DNA of 64,000 bases, taken from Favolaschia claudopus (lineage: Eukaryota > Basidiomycota > Agaricomycetes > Agaricales > Mycenaceae). Within the stretch, counting starts at the first letter, position 1; each line of letters opens with the position of its first letter. The translations under genes were made by a program, and so were the position numbers. The notes under the pieces were generated by a model, which did not search any database, had not been told where the DNA came from, and was given only the letters and a program-made list of their open reading frames with translations. The DNA lies in NCBI GenBank assembly GCA_037176885.1, contig JAWWNJ010000135.1:434001-498000 (forward strand), in the 5' to 3' direction. Below, in pieces: positions 1 to 9,960 of the stretch.

Positions 1-796
1 CGGCTGCCATCCCAACGTCGGTTTTGTAGAACTTGGTATCGAAGTCGGCGATGCTGTTGGCGTAGACAATGCCTTGTTCCCCAAGGCTCCATCAGGCTGC
101 ACCTCCTGAAGAGACGGTGTGCTCAACGCCGAAGAACCCATAGATAACGGATGACTTACCAGGTTAACCACTTCCATTATCACCTCTTTCTGACGACGTG
201 TGCTTTTCTGGAGCTTGAGAAGCTGCTGGAAGGCGTCGCGAACATCGTCCTCGGACGACAGACGGTGATATGGATCCTTGCGACGCTCCTGAGACTCTTT
301 CCACCCCAACGTCGCAGATGTGGGGTCGACATTCATCTGAGCTGTGATGCGTGATAGAAAGTCGCCGGCAGGAATGTCAGAGGGGAGGACGAGGGTTGTG
401 GTGACCGTGGCGCGCTTCTTTCCATTTCCTGGCTCGCCATAAATAGGGACTTTGACTGTGATGAAGGTAGTGCGGTCTGGAAGTTTATTAGTAGCCTGCA
501 GAATGCGCAAATAGCTGTAACACACCTGCAGTTTGACTGGGAGCTGTAGTGGATGGCAACTGAGATTGGCGGGCTTCGACACTGTGAGGAGGGAACGGAG
601 GAAGCCGGTATTGATGATAAGACGGATCTTCATCGCTAGAATCGTCGTCGTCGCCCCCAGGCTGCTCGTAGTCGCGGGTGTGGTCAAACATGCCATTGTC
701 GAGGGAGGCCTGTAATTGGGCCACTGCGAGCTGTCGTCCGGTGAGAGCAGGGGGAGGGCCGACGCCAAGAAGATATGGTGCAATAGTGTTTTGCAT
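1..796 (-). CDS. Uncharacterised protein, partial (runs off the left edge)
   Basis: I do not recognise a named domain. The first exon (from 796) encodes an N-terminus with an acidic run around residues 48-57 (GGDDDDSSDEDPS). The best continuation uses an acceptor near 547 and reads on through YLRILQATNK, TFITVKVPIYGEP and LVLPSDIPAGDFL to about 162, where a gtaagt donor follows VVNL. The exon can be resumed after a cttcag acceptor near 105 and stays open to the window edge. An even, soluble composition and long open frame across introns suggest a real gene. The exact first intron is uncertain: the candidate is only about 40 nt. No membrane segment or signal peptide is seen. Confidence 0.4.
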
Positions 797-1469
797 GGTG
801 TCAACACCGGTCGAAAAGTAGAATAGGTGGGCTCCTTGAACTCGTTGAGCGAGGATATATAGCGCAGCGTATGCTCCACACGATCGTCAGCCTGCTCGTC
901 ATGACTGTAAGTCTCCAGTGACGCTGTAACCGTACTAGATGGTCGTTGTCGAGGAGGTATTAGCAGAAAAGGTTATTCTAAATTTGGCACTATGTAGTTA
1001 CGACCTCGTCTCGGCGGCTCGGCCCGAACTCAGCTAAAAAATCGAAACTGTCTATCGTTTCCAAAATAGCTGTGATCAAAACCCGTATATTGTTTCCAAA
1101 ACGGCTGTATCGCACCGTCGGCTGCTCTAGGTCGGCTCTCGGCTTCTCGGACACATATGCCGGCTTGTTTTTCTCTATTTGTTAGGCCCCGAAATTTTAA
1201 ATGCGCCGCTCTGGCTTTCGTGGCCCTCGGCTCGTCTTAAGTCGTTTTCCATCGTAGTCTACTTGATGTTCTTGATTTTCTTTGGTCTGTGAAAAAATAT
1301 ATGCGAGGTAGCCAGAGCCAGCTGGTTACCTAGGTATACTCTATATATCTACCCAGAATCCACCGTCCCTACACCACAACAATCATCATCATCGTCTGCT
1401 CCATTGAAAAAGAAGAGAAAAAATGGGGCCAAAGTGTCAGCCGCGCCCACCCGGAATTTTCTAGGGGCT
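797..1469. repeat. Non-coding stretch with two solo transposon ends
   Basis: No gene is supported. Positions 1028-1074 match 46862-46912, the outer end beside the Tc1-type transposase: both carry the word TCTATCGTTTCCAAAATAGC. Positions 1093-1103 and neighbours carry GTTTCCAAAACGGCTGTA, matching the right end of the TIR element at 14551-14916. These look like solo or truncated element ends in the same orientation. Confidence 0.5.
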
Positions 1470-2269
1470 GCAGATCAGGTCATGGTTACGCTCTGCAATT
1501 TTATGCGGATGACATTTTGGTATCTTGAAATATGTTCTGCGGCTGCGGAAGGAGATATTGGTCGAGTTTTCGAGGTAATAAAGGTCAGTTCTGCTCATTC
1601 TGATTATTATAGCTGAGGTAGTGAAACCGTTCACAGCTACTTCGATTTTCTCTCTGGGCTTCAGGTTCAGCCAATCACGGAAATGAGCTTCTTGAACTTG
1701 CATGCAATTTTCTCTACGAGTGGTCGGATGATTTGATATTCTCAGTTTTAGAGAACTACCTTGTCAATCCAAGCGGCCGACCTGGGCACCATCTGGAGCT
1801 TGATCTGCTCCAAGAACACTATAATTTCTGGATCAAGGTTTTATTCAATTCAAAGAGCCATGATTTCGACAGCCATCATCTCTCGGAAGCCGTTGGACTG
1901 AACATTTCCGGTATTAGCCAATATCGAGAGAGATTTCCAGGCCTCTTTGGGTTGAAGAAGAACGGTGGAAAGCATCGCGACACCAAGGTCCACGACGATA
2001 TCAACAAGCTCGGTGATCATTTCCGCGCTGAACACATTCTTGTTTGGGAGGCGGGGCGGAATCAGGCGTACCAAGTGCCGAACGAGTTCAGTGCAGGGAT
2101 GACGAAATTGAGGCAAGGCACTTTGAAAACCTTTCTGGACCGCACGATGGCAGGTGAAGCGATGGTTGAGACAGCCGGTGACAACCCAGAGGTGCCCGCT
2201 TGCCCGGTGACTATGGTTGACGGAGTTACTGCTATAGACAATTTTATAACTGGGTTTGCGAGTGGCTAA
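1470..2269 (+). pseudogene. DUF6589 protein, C-terminal fragment
   Basis: Two exons joined by a 53-nt intron (1584-1636, gtcagt...cacag) give a continuous reading: LEICSAAAEGDIGRVFEV, then GNELLELACNFLYEW, then the hallmark VNPSGRPGHHLELDLLQEH, KSHDFDSHHLSEAVGLN and RERFPGLFGL. I know this series of motifs as the C-terminal part of basidiomycete DUF6589 proteins, whose biochemical function is unknown. The N-terminal two thirds are absent; the upstream sequence does not continue the family. The stop at 2267-2269 lies 26 nt inside the end of the helicase on the other strand, so the two genes converge and overlap tail-to-tail. A separate N-terminal piece of the same family is at 21723-22562. Confidence 0.75.
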
Positions 2270-4112
2270 TATAGACAAGTTGAATACTAGTTGAATGTAA
2301 AACAATTAGTAGCTGATTAATTTTCTTTGTGACCACACCGCGCTTCCGCTTCCGCTTCTTCATTGGAGATGGCGGAGCTGCCTGATTAGTTTTATTTGAT
2401 AGAGGAACCTCGTCAACAGGCATGAGATTATTTTTGACGTGTAGGATGTCCTCCTTGGTCGGGAGTGGGTGTCCAGTGCTGCGAGAAACAAACTCTTGGT
2501 CAGTACCCGTGAGCAAGATTGAGCAACAGAAAAGCTTACGCAATAAACGCCGTGGATAGTCGGTCAACTAATGCGCTTTTGACCCCGCCAACTTCAAGAT
2601 TCAAGGTGCGACAGTAATGTTTCAATACGGGAGCTGTCGCAAGGTCTTGGAGTAACTGCATGCGATAGCAGGTATAGCCGTTGTCAGATTCGCCCGAGCT
2701 TGATTCACCCTCCTCGCGGTCGGCAAGAATCTGCTTAAAACCGTCCAAGATCTCCGTCAAGTACTTGAGAAGCTGAGAACCGTACTTGTCCATGAACTTA
2801 AAGCCCTCAGAAATCACTCGCAGATTCTCGAGCGAGGTGCAAATGTGCGCCTTCTCAACGATTGCATTAAGCACACACTCCGGCAAAAAACACTCGCTGG
2901 GATCGTCCTCAGATGGCCGAATGCTCGCCCAAGTTTTATGCCGCCAGTGATCCAGCATCTGGTACAATGATTCCTTACGAGGAGCGGCCACATTGGCTTG
3001 ATTTTCCTCGAAATGTTTGGCCCAGCGGTCAACCATTGCCAAATCTGCTGCGCTCCCGTTGGGATCGTGGATCGGCACACAACAGTCGGGACCGCGATCG
3101 ATGTACACTTCACCGTTGTGCTCCATGCTAACCGCCCGGGAACAGCATGTTGATGTGGGATTAAACCAGTGAACGAGTGATGCTGGTAGTTCAGCCCGTT
3201 TGGCAGCGTCAGCCTTCGCCTTCGCGCTGCTGTCATCGGAACCCGGCGGCTGCTGTCGAACCCATTCCGGAGCAAATGCAATTACCCGCGCAGGTTCTCC
3301 ATCCCTGCCTGCCCGACCAAGCTGTTGCTCCAGCTTCCCGAGATCCTTCGGGAGATCGAAGACGATAGCTTGACGGACGCAAGCGATGTCGAATCCGTAC
3401 GTTGCAGTGTCGGTAACGATAAGGATGCGAGTTTTGCCGGCTTCGAAGTCCTTCTTCAGCTGTGCACGACACTTGGGTGTCGACAGCGAGGTATAGGTCT
3501 TGATGATGTGCTCCCGTCCCGGAATATCTGCAGGCATGAGACCATCAAGATATATCATGAGCTGGTCGCCCCGTAGGATTGTCTCGGCGAACATGATGGT
3601 CGGGAGTATATCGGCCGCGATCTTCATGTTAATTGGCACAACAAAGCTGACGTCTAGGAAGTGTCTGGTGGTGGTGGGATGCTGAAAGAAGCGTGGTATA
3701 TACTTGAGGTTGGGGCGGTCGACAGAATAACGAGCGTGCTTATAAGTCCCGGGTTGTAAGCCCAAGGATTTTGCTATTATGACGGCTTGCGCAGGCGGAG
3801 CCGTCGCCGAGGCTAGAGTTTACACAGTAGACTTTGGAAGGCGGATGTGCAAATACACGAGGGAATAATTATAGCCAGCCTGAAAGACTCCGGCTTGCCG
3901 AACTAACTGCACTTCAGCGATAGACACCCAGCGGACCAGATTGACAAACGCGGCCTTTCTGAGAAGCGCGGTCATCTCAGTCTCGCAGAGCATCTTGGGA
4001 GTCATCACGCCCATGCGAACATCATCGCCCTCCGCCAGTTCTCTGAAGAGATCACGTCCAACGAGACGTGCATCATGAACCGTGTCTTGATTGATTGCAA
4101 GAACGCGCAGAC

Positions 4113-5065
4113 CGCGACGCGACGTAGGCTCGAACCAACCGCTCGCCGAGGGACGGGCGTTTGATGACAGTCGATCAAAGCCCTATGGCTGGAAGATACA
4201 GCTGTTTTACGGTTTTTGTCCGGTTTTTGATGGAGTGGGGTTCTTCAAAAGTTGTTTACCTGTGATTGCTTGTGCATACCCTCGCCGAGGAGCCGGAGGC
4301 AGTTCAACCGCTCTACCGCAGGCCCACTGCATTCACTGATGGAGCAAAATGGCTGGAAATAGCCCAATCTGAGGTCAGAGTGGAGCCATACGGTGACTCA
4401 GAGGCATACAGGTGTAAACAAGAAACGAAATGCCCCACTCGATCAAAAACCGGACAAAAACCGTAAAACAGCTGTAATCACCGGGCGGTAGTACGGTCGG
4501 CCGTTTTAGCCGGCGGTTGTTTTGACTTGGAAAATTTCGAGGTGTTGAAAATTCAAACTTACTCAATCAAAAATCTGAGTAGACAGATCTCTTTAGATAG
4601 ACTTGAGATGTTTATTCTATTGATTTGGGACCTGTTGAATGCCAGGGGACTGTGCTATGAACGATTCACTAGCAAGATTTTTGGTGGGAATTGTGTCCCA
4701 TCACAGCCCATCAGCGCATGACCTGGATGACGTGATGAAGCCCGGTATCCGGTCCAGCAAATTCAACTATTTTCCACTTCAGACCACATCCACTAGGTGC
4801 AGTTTGAGCTTGAAAACTATATAGGCAGCATACCTGAGTAGTTCCGAATAGATCTGTCTACTCAGATTTTTGATTGAGTGAGTTTGAATTTTCAACATCT
4901 CGAAATTTTTCTAAGTCAAAACAACCGCCGGCTAAAACGGCCAACCGTACTACCGCCCGGTGATTATCTTCCAGTCTCTTTTCCGCCGGCGGTTTGATCG
5001 ATTGTCATCAACCATCGTCGCGTGGAAAACGTGACTGGTATCAACGAGTCTAGACGCGACGCGAC
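4113..5065. mobile_element. TIR element inserted in the helicase, with 11-bp target duplication
   Basis: The helicase reading breaks at CGCGACGCGAC (4113-4123), which is repeated in the same orientation at 5055-5065. Between them the ends are inverted: 4155-4230 pairs with 4441-4476 plus 4967-5020 (shared words GATGACARTCGATCAAA, TGGAAGATACAGCTGTTTT and AAACCGTAAAACAGCTGTA). Removing a nested 488-bp MITE leaves an element of about 440 bp with arms near 100 bp and no coding capacity. In the empty gene the duplicated bases encode S-R-R-G in frame, linking EQQ to LRVLAINQDT. A single end of the same family is at 60826-60856. The superfamily is not clear; 11 bp is long for hAT or Mutator, and the motif is internally repetitive. 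Confidence 0.75.
4477..4964. mobile_element. Nested MITE, about 115-bp TIRs, TA duplication
   Basis: The ends are inverted copies: 4477 starts ATCACCGGGCGGTAGTACGG and 4964 reads the same on the other strand, with similarity extending to the AGATCTGTCTACTCAG core. TA flanks both sides (4475-4476 and 4965-4966). Excising it rejoins ACAGCTG-TA-TCTTCC and restores the right arm of the host TIR element. There is no ORF of note, so it is non-autonomous; TA duplication suggests Tc1/mariner-type mobilisation. Confidence 0.85.
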
Positions 5066-5459
5066 TTCTGCCTGTAAAAGTGCGTCAGAGGTATCCAGAA
5101 TCCAAATCGATCAAGGTACGCACCTGCTGTTCCACGAGAACCTTCGTGGGCACTATTAACAACGCGATACCCTTCTCCGAGCGAGCACTAGCAGCCATTG
5201 CTCCAGCCATCAAGACCACGGTTTTCCCCATCCCGGTTGCTATCACGCAGAAAACGTTTTTTTTATTGTCGATTTCGAGGGCCAGGTCCAGCTGGAATGG
5301 CCGTAGTCGCGTGAGTTTGCACCTTGCAGATAGAACGCGCTCCATCCATTGAGCGGGAGTTTCCGGCTGTGAGACTACTTGAATGGGTGGCGAAGAGTCC
5401 ATGTTTTGAAATATGCATAGATTAAGGTAGTAGAGAAAGGACAGTGAGGACAACTGAGC

Positions 5460-5906
5460 TCCAGAGCGAGGAGAAGGCGGACGACGTTCGGACGTAGTTC
5501 CTTTTTGAGTGGGTTATTCCCAAAACGGGAGGCCGTCATCACGCCGGGCTGTTCATCAGTGATGGATGTCGCTCCTCAGCGGCAGGGTGTAACAAATCCA
5601 TGCCTATTTGAGAGCAGGTAGTTAGTCGGTGGGGGCGGGGATTGTGATGGTAAGGGAGAGAAAGTGGGATCAGTATTTGGCTTCGTATTGCACGTTGCTT
5701 ACCTGATTTGATGCGCACAGACCTCTTGCGACTGCCAAACGCGGCACTCTTCCAAATTGGGAAGAGTGCCGCCTCTGTACCAATGTGCCGTATCTGAACG
5801 CGGTGTGCCGCATCTCCAATGTGCTGTGTGCGCCGCATCTCATACATCCTCACACTCAATAGGTAAGCGGACAAAGCAGCATAAGATTTCTGGGAAACAG
5901 CATGTA
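5460..5906. other. Stretch without a supported gene; perfect hairpin at 5741-5772
   Basis: No ORF is convincing. 5741-5772 is a perfect inverted repeat: arms GCGGCACTCTTCC and GGAAGAGTGCCGC around a short AT-rich loop. Degenerate echoes of GTGCCGCAT follow up to 5840. Confidence 0.4.
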
Positions 5907-6110
5907 CTAGGTGTCCATGTTCGGAATCAGTATCAGATTCAGAGTGTTACGCTCGCTAGCATAGTCCTTAAAGGATAGACCAGCTGGAGGTGAAGTTGGG
6001 GGCATAAGATCAATCTTCATGGCAGCAGCTTTAGCATCAGCGACTGTCTCGGTAACCCAGACGTTATAGCGTGACCTTGTAAATTGCTTGAGGGCGGTTT
6101 TCCTATCTTA
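5907..6110 (-). CDS. Uncharacterised exon, partial
   Basis: An open frame of about 65 codons ends at a TAG (5907-5909). It reads ...TALKQFTRSRYNVWVTET, VADAKAAAMKID, then SFKDYASERNTLNLILIP. No family is recognised, but the composition is protein-like. The segment encoding SRYNVWVTET recurs three times in a row at 21105-21210, so this exon belongs to a repeated unit rather than a single-copy gene. It lies next to the block shared with 21105-21616. Confidence 0.35.
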
Positions 6111-6232
6111 TCTCTCTCGGAATTGATCCGGCGGAGTTTCAATAAATGATAAGAGAATATGAGGCAACGATCACACTATAACGTCTGGGGCATTTGGTGT
6201 AGTAACACCCCCCATACGGTCACATCAGTCAC
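6044..6232. repeat. Recurrent block A (copy 1), inverted ends AACGTCTGGG
   Basis: This block recurs at 21105-21616. Shared parts in order: CTGTCTCGGTAACCCAGACG, a core with CCTATCTTATCTCTCTCGG and GATCCGGCGGAGTTTCAA, then ACGTCTGGGGCATTTGGTG and TCACATCAGTCAC. The outer parts are inverted copies around CCCAGACGTTATAGYGTGA. Here it sits 88 bp before a helicase start (6320); in the other copy it sits 107 bp before a DUF6589 start (21723). This is the layout expected of a terminal repeat of one element. Confidence 0.6.
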
Positions 6233-6319
6233 TCGTGTCATTCGCATCACCGGTACACAGACCCGTACCTGGCTTCGACTTCGACGCGCCGCCTTTCTGG
6301 AGCTCTGCTGCCCATTCGA

Positions 6320-6663
6320 ATGCCCTCGGAACACGATCACGCCAAACGCGCGGCAGATTCCCAACAACTCTTACAGGAAGCACGCGAAAAAACGCGTAAA
6401 CAACGCGACTATGATTCGGAAAAAACGCGTCAAAAACTGGCGTCCCTCTTCGAAGAGCAGACTGGAAAACAAGCTCATAAATGGCAAATAGACGTGTCGG
6501 AGGCTCTCATCTTAGGTCTCGACTCTGTGGTCATCGCGGGCACGGGTGCCGGCAAGACAATGCCATTCATGATGCCCGTTATGCTTCACCGCGAGAAATT
6601 TGTACTCGTCATTTCCCCGCTCATGGCCACAACCTCTATTGCTCTCCACTATGCACTTCGGAC
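6320..6663 (+). pseudogene. RecQ-like helicase, N-terminal fragment
   Basis: The ATG at 6320 opens a frame with a basic N-terminus, then KWQIDVSEALILGLDSVVIA, Walker A AGTGAGKT, PFMMPVML and VLVISPL (motif Ia). After ISPL the family similarity stops and the frame ends at 6663. Everything downstream of motif Ia is missing. Its GTGAGKT and ISPL style fits the helicase fragment at 22563-23240 better than the TGMGKT helicase at 2244-5402. Confidence 0.7.
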
Positions 6664-7029
6664 CTAGAAAAAACACTAAAAAACACTGGAAGAACAAGGC
6701 TGCACGGGAATCCAGCTTATTCTTATCTAATTGCCTTTCCCCAACTCAGAATCCGCCCCACCCCCAACCACTCATTTTTGACCCTTCAACCTCATGAGCT
6801 CAGTGCACCGTCATGTTTTCGTAAGTTCTCGTTCGCATCACTCAAATAATTTATTCTAACTTTGCACACATATTCAACTAGGCCATTCTGAGTGATCTAT
6901 ATCCAAAGTCAAGCAATAACCGGGGGGACAGTAGTGGTATGTTGTCAATGGCCTGTGGGAACTATTTCCCAATCCGTACATTACGGCATTATGCCCACCT
7001 CCGTGCATCACCCCCGTGGCAAAATACAG
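6664..7029. other. Stretch without a supported gene
   Basis: A few short ORFs occur in several frames, but none shows a motif. The minus-strand frame of the neighbouring gene can be followed down to about 7075 and then loses family similarity. Confidence 0.4.
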
Positions 7030-8740
7030 ACTACGTCTTCCCCGACTCGAAAATTCATGAGTGGGAGGAATGAGGAGGGGATAGATTGGGGAATGAAGGC
7101 TCAACTCGCGAGTCATTGTCAACTCAACCAGCGCTGCACCTCGTTTTGCTTCGCCGTCTGAGGAAACACAAATATCACGATGAGTGATGTTGTCACGAGC
7201 TTGTGAGAATATGTACGTAGTTTGTTTCGGTGTGCTATGACATTGATGTAAGTACTCGTGTATCAATACACTTGTCGCTTCTTGTCCTCTGCGTCCATCT
7301 GTGTCTGAGTCGAGCCAGCATACTGGTCTCACCCCTTCCCTCTCCTCCTACTTTTCTCTGAGTTCGCTTGTTGTAACCGGCTGTGAGGATCTGTTGAATG
7401 AATTTTGCGTGTTCGGGGCCTGTTTCGGTTTTGTCAGTTCCAGAAATGCAGCAAGGACGAGGGCTGTAGACCCGAGGGTCTTTATCCAACACCCCAAACG
7501 CAACGACAGTAGCCTAAGGTAAGACTCCGTAAGTACGCTGATACATCGTTAATTCGTACGCACCTCGCTCGCCAAATGAATATCACCATCATCCAACGCA
7601 TTGAAGAATACTTCCAAATCAGCCGCAGTATTGAGTTGAAAAGAGACACGGTTACTACATTCCCGGCATGCCCCGAGAATGTTATTAGTTTTGTCATCCC
7701 ATCGTGGGCGCTGTTCAACCGCAATCTCATCCAACATGACCACACGATGCATGATACGAGGTGGCCCGGATGACTCTGGTTCGCCCTCTGCACACGCTAC
7801 GATGTTGTCTTCGATTTCGGCTAATGTGGGCATCCCAGCGTAAGCGCGAAGGGGTCGGATGATACAGTGCCAAGCATCACTTCTCCAACACTGCTGTTTC
7901 GAACATAAATTTTTGTGATTTATTTCTGATTTTCTAAGGAAGGAAACCGACCAAAAGAATGCGTTTGGCGTCGAGAACTCACTTTTTCCCACCGTGTTTC
8001 ACTTTTTTCGCGTCTGGAAAAGATAAAATCATGCTTTTGGCTCTAATTTTGAGGCCAGATGTGTTCAGTAGTCATGCAGAAACCCATAAAAAGTGGTAGC
8101 CGAGTGTAGCCGAGTCTGCTCTGACCTACCTGGGTGATCCGCCGAACGTTGGGGCGGCAAAGTACGGGACGCACGTGACCTTAACCCTAACCGATATGGG
8201 AATTTGATGATGGCATCAGCTATCATTAGGGTTTGTTTCACTTTTTCGGAGGTGAAAATACAAAAACTTGTTCAATTGCCTTGCAAAGCACAAGATGAGT
8301 TGCTACACATCCATAGAGACATTTTACACTGTTTTTAAGTTGAATGGTGATGACGGCATAATGTAGTTTCGAGTTCAACTTTTGATGCCGTTCCCTGCCA
8401 AAAAAGGAACCGTGATGTGATGCTTGGCACTGTAGTATTTTGGCGTCAAGTGGAGATGCCGGGCAGCCCTTTAGCTCGGTGAACGATTCCAGTCAAACGA
8501 GCGCCACCGAGTCGCAGAATGAGCAAACCCAGCATTATGTCGTCTTCGGTGAAGCCCTTGGGATTATACACCTCCCGGCACGCGCGTCACCGTTGTTGAG
8601 ACATGCTTGAACGAGTTGAGTGACACGCTCGACCCGACCACTTGCAACAGCCATCACAAACTGCTTGTGTTCGTTGAGCGCCGCCATTTTCCCAATCAAT
8701 TTACGCGCCATATTGAGTTTGGTTAATTTGAGTCGACGAC
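7030..8740 (-). pseudogene. Repeated basidiomycete protein, possibly P-element-like transposase, decayed
   Basis: Pieces read in order on the minus strand: KLTKLNMARKLIGKMAALNE and QFVMAVASGRVERVTQLV (to about 8577); after a 2-nt frameshift VYNPKGFTEDDIMLGLLIL and LGGARLTGIVHRAKG; then, past an inserted MITE, RPLRAYAGMPTLAEIE, VVMLDEIAVEQRPRWDDKTN and LGACREC. A 50-nt intron (7563-7514) leads to VVAFGVLDKDPRVYSPRP and CCISGTDKTETGPEHAKFI, and a longer intron to RDICVSSDGEAKRGAALVEL. I recognise this motif series as a multi-copy basidiomycete family. The MLDEIAVE...DKTN stretch resembles the RNase H core of P-element/THAP9 transposases, which is an inference. A TGA interrupts the frame next to the MITE, and the C-terminus is missing. 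Confidence 0.6.
7863..8434. mobile_element. TA-flanked MITE inside the preceding gene
   Basis: Inverted ends CAGTGCCAAGCATCAC start at 7865 and end at 8432. TA is duplicated on both sides (7863-7864, 8433-8434). Removing it rejoins the host frame up to IIRPLR. The 568-bp interior encodes nothing recognisable. It contains an isolated TTAACCCTAACC at 8181-8192. Confidence 0.85.
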
Positions 8741-9114
8741 ATTGGTCTGTTTTGTGACGAACCGTGTCGACGAGATAGGCATGTAGATGAGAGGGGTATT
8801 TGGATGAATGCCGCATCCGATGCGCTGTAAGATCCCAACAAAGACATCGTTGCGTAGGATGGTACCGCAGGGCCCGCAAGCTTTGCCTTTGGGAACAAGA
8901 GCGCGAAGACAATCGTGTGATTGAACGACTGAGAGTAATAGTCCCATGGAAGATGGTACTGTTGGTGAAGACCGAAGGGATAATCGACGTGGTGAGAACG
9001 ACTGTCTGTGAAGCCGATGTAGAGACCGCAACAAGGAACGACGTTAGCTTCATCAGGAGGGTGATCCTCACATGCCACAGGCAGTGCAAGATGAATTTCG
9101 TCTTACGTAGAGAT
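8741..9114. other. Stretch without a supported gene
   Basis: Long overlapping ORFs exist on both strands, but they contradict each other and show no motif. This should contain the 5' part of the 7030-8740 gene if that copy was ever complete; I cannot follow it. Confidence 0.35.
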
Positions 9115-9317
9115 CCTATCCTATCCTATACTTTAAAACACAACGGGCACAGCATTGCGCCCAGAAAGGGAAATTCACCCCGTGACTTTCTGCGAAAGCC
9201 TGAGAATCCCCGCGGCGACGCGCGCCGGCGAGTGCAGCGAGCGGCAGTGTGGCGCCGTTGGCCTGGAAAGCAGCAAGGTGAGTGCAGGACTCTTGCGTGG
9301 CGAAAACACGGGTCCCA
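9115..9317 (+). repeat. GC-rich repeat, subfamily B
   Basis: It begins TCCTATACTTTAAAA-like and carries CGCGGCGACGCGCGCCGGCG, AGTGCAGCGAGCGGCAGTG and CACGGGTCCCA. An inverted relative lies at 59585-59815, with the same order of words. It shares its GC-rich middle with the foldback family at 10882-11292. Confidence 0.7.
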
Positions 9318-9960
9318 TATGGTGCCCTCCACTTAGTCACCGCCAAAAATGTACTAGTCCCAAATCGGCCGAAGGCCGAATTTTTTTTTGTATATACCTC
9401 TTTTCGCCTGCAGAATATGTACACCTCTAAGAAGATATGTGTTGGTTCCCAGCATATATGTGTGTGGTTTGAATATTGCAACGTCCGGAACGTCATAGCA
9501 GAAAGACACTTTTCTACATCTACACTGTCTATAATACGTCTGCCCGTCTTCCATGGTCCGCAAACGAAAATACTTGTTGAGTGCGGCAGCCAGAGCGCGT
9601 GCTGGTCGACATCCTCGTGCCGAATCATCGTCACCGTCATCCGGCATGGCGACTCAGGATGCTCAATTACACGTCCGCAAGTTTAGTTCTAAGGTACAGT
9701 ATACAAGTCTCACAGACGTATCCCACAACGTGTCGCAGAGAGTTTTGACCAGTAGGGACATATTCGGAGGGACAGTCCCAATTTGGGGGGTCAGAAGTTT
9801 TATAACTCGCTCAATTTTGTCGCTATAAAAATTCTGTCTTGCCAAAAGATTCCTTGCGTGAAACTGAGTGTTTTCCCAAGAGGAATAAAAAATCGGTGTT
9901 TTCCTGCGCGAGTAGTAACGGTTGTCACAAATTGGTGGTGACTAAGTGGAGGGCACCATA
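9318..9960. mobile_element. TA-flanked TIR element, TATGGTG group
   Basis: Ends TGGTGCCCTCCACTTAGTCA (from 9320) and its inverse (to 9958) are flanked by TA at 9318-9319 and 9959-9960. It is 639 bp, with a palindromic AATCGGCCGAAGGCCGAATT-like spot near the left end and no recognisable protein. Its insertion point is exactly between the GC-rich repeat on the left and the copia gag on the right. Confidence 0.85.

Larger units (their letters stand above)
2244..5402 (-). pseudogene. RecQ-like DEAD/DEAH helicase, interrupted and decayed
   Basis: Superfamily 2 DNA helicase of the RecQ-like group. Reading from the ATG at 5402: a Q-motif-like region, Walker A ATGMGKT, motif Ia PTKVLVEQQ, then (after a TIR insertion) MGVMTPKML, a ruined DEAH box (RWVSIAEVQL where SIDEAHL is expected), motif III region ASATAPP, and in 3765-2536 motifs IV-VI including QQLGRAGRDGE. 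A SAP-like segment (LKHYCRTLNLEVGGVKSAL) ends this exon. After an intron with gtaagc donor and ctcgcag acceptor comes a tail with the nuclear localisation-like run KKRKRKR. Disabling changes: a TAA at 3818-3820 where Trp is expected just before TLASATAPP, loss of the DEAH acid, and the insertion. It overlaps the 3' end of the DUF6589 fragment. Confidence 0.85.

Noticed and set aside
8181..8192. TTAACCCTAACC as an interstitial telomere or subtelomeric marker
   Set aside because: Only two units, inside a MITE. The RecQ-like helicases could suggest telomere-linked helicase genes, but no telomeric array is present.
9116..9640. 174-codon minus-strand ORF as a gene
   Set aside because: It runs across the border between the TA-flanked element and the GC-rich repeat; its composition comes from repeat sequence.
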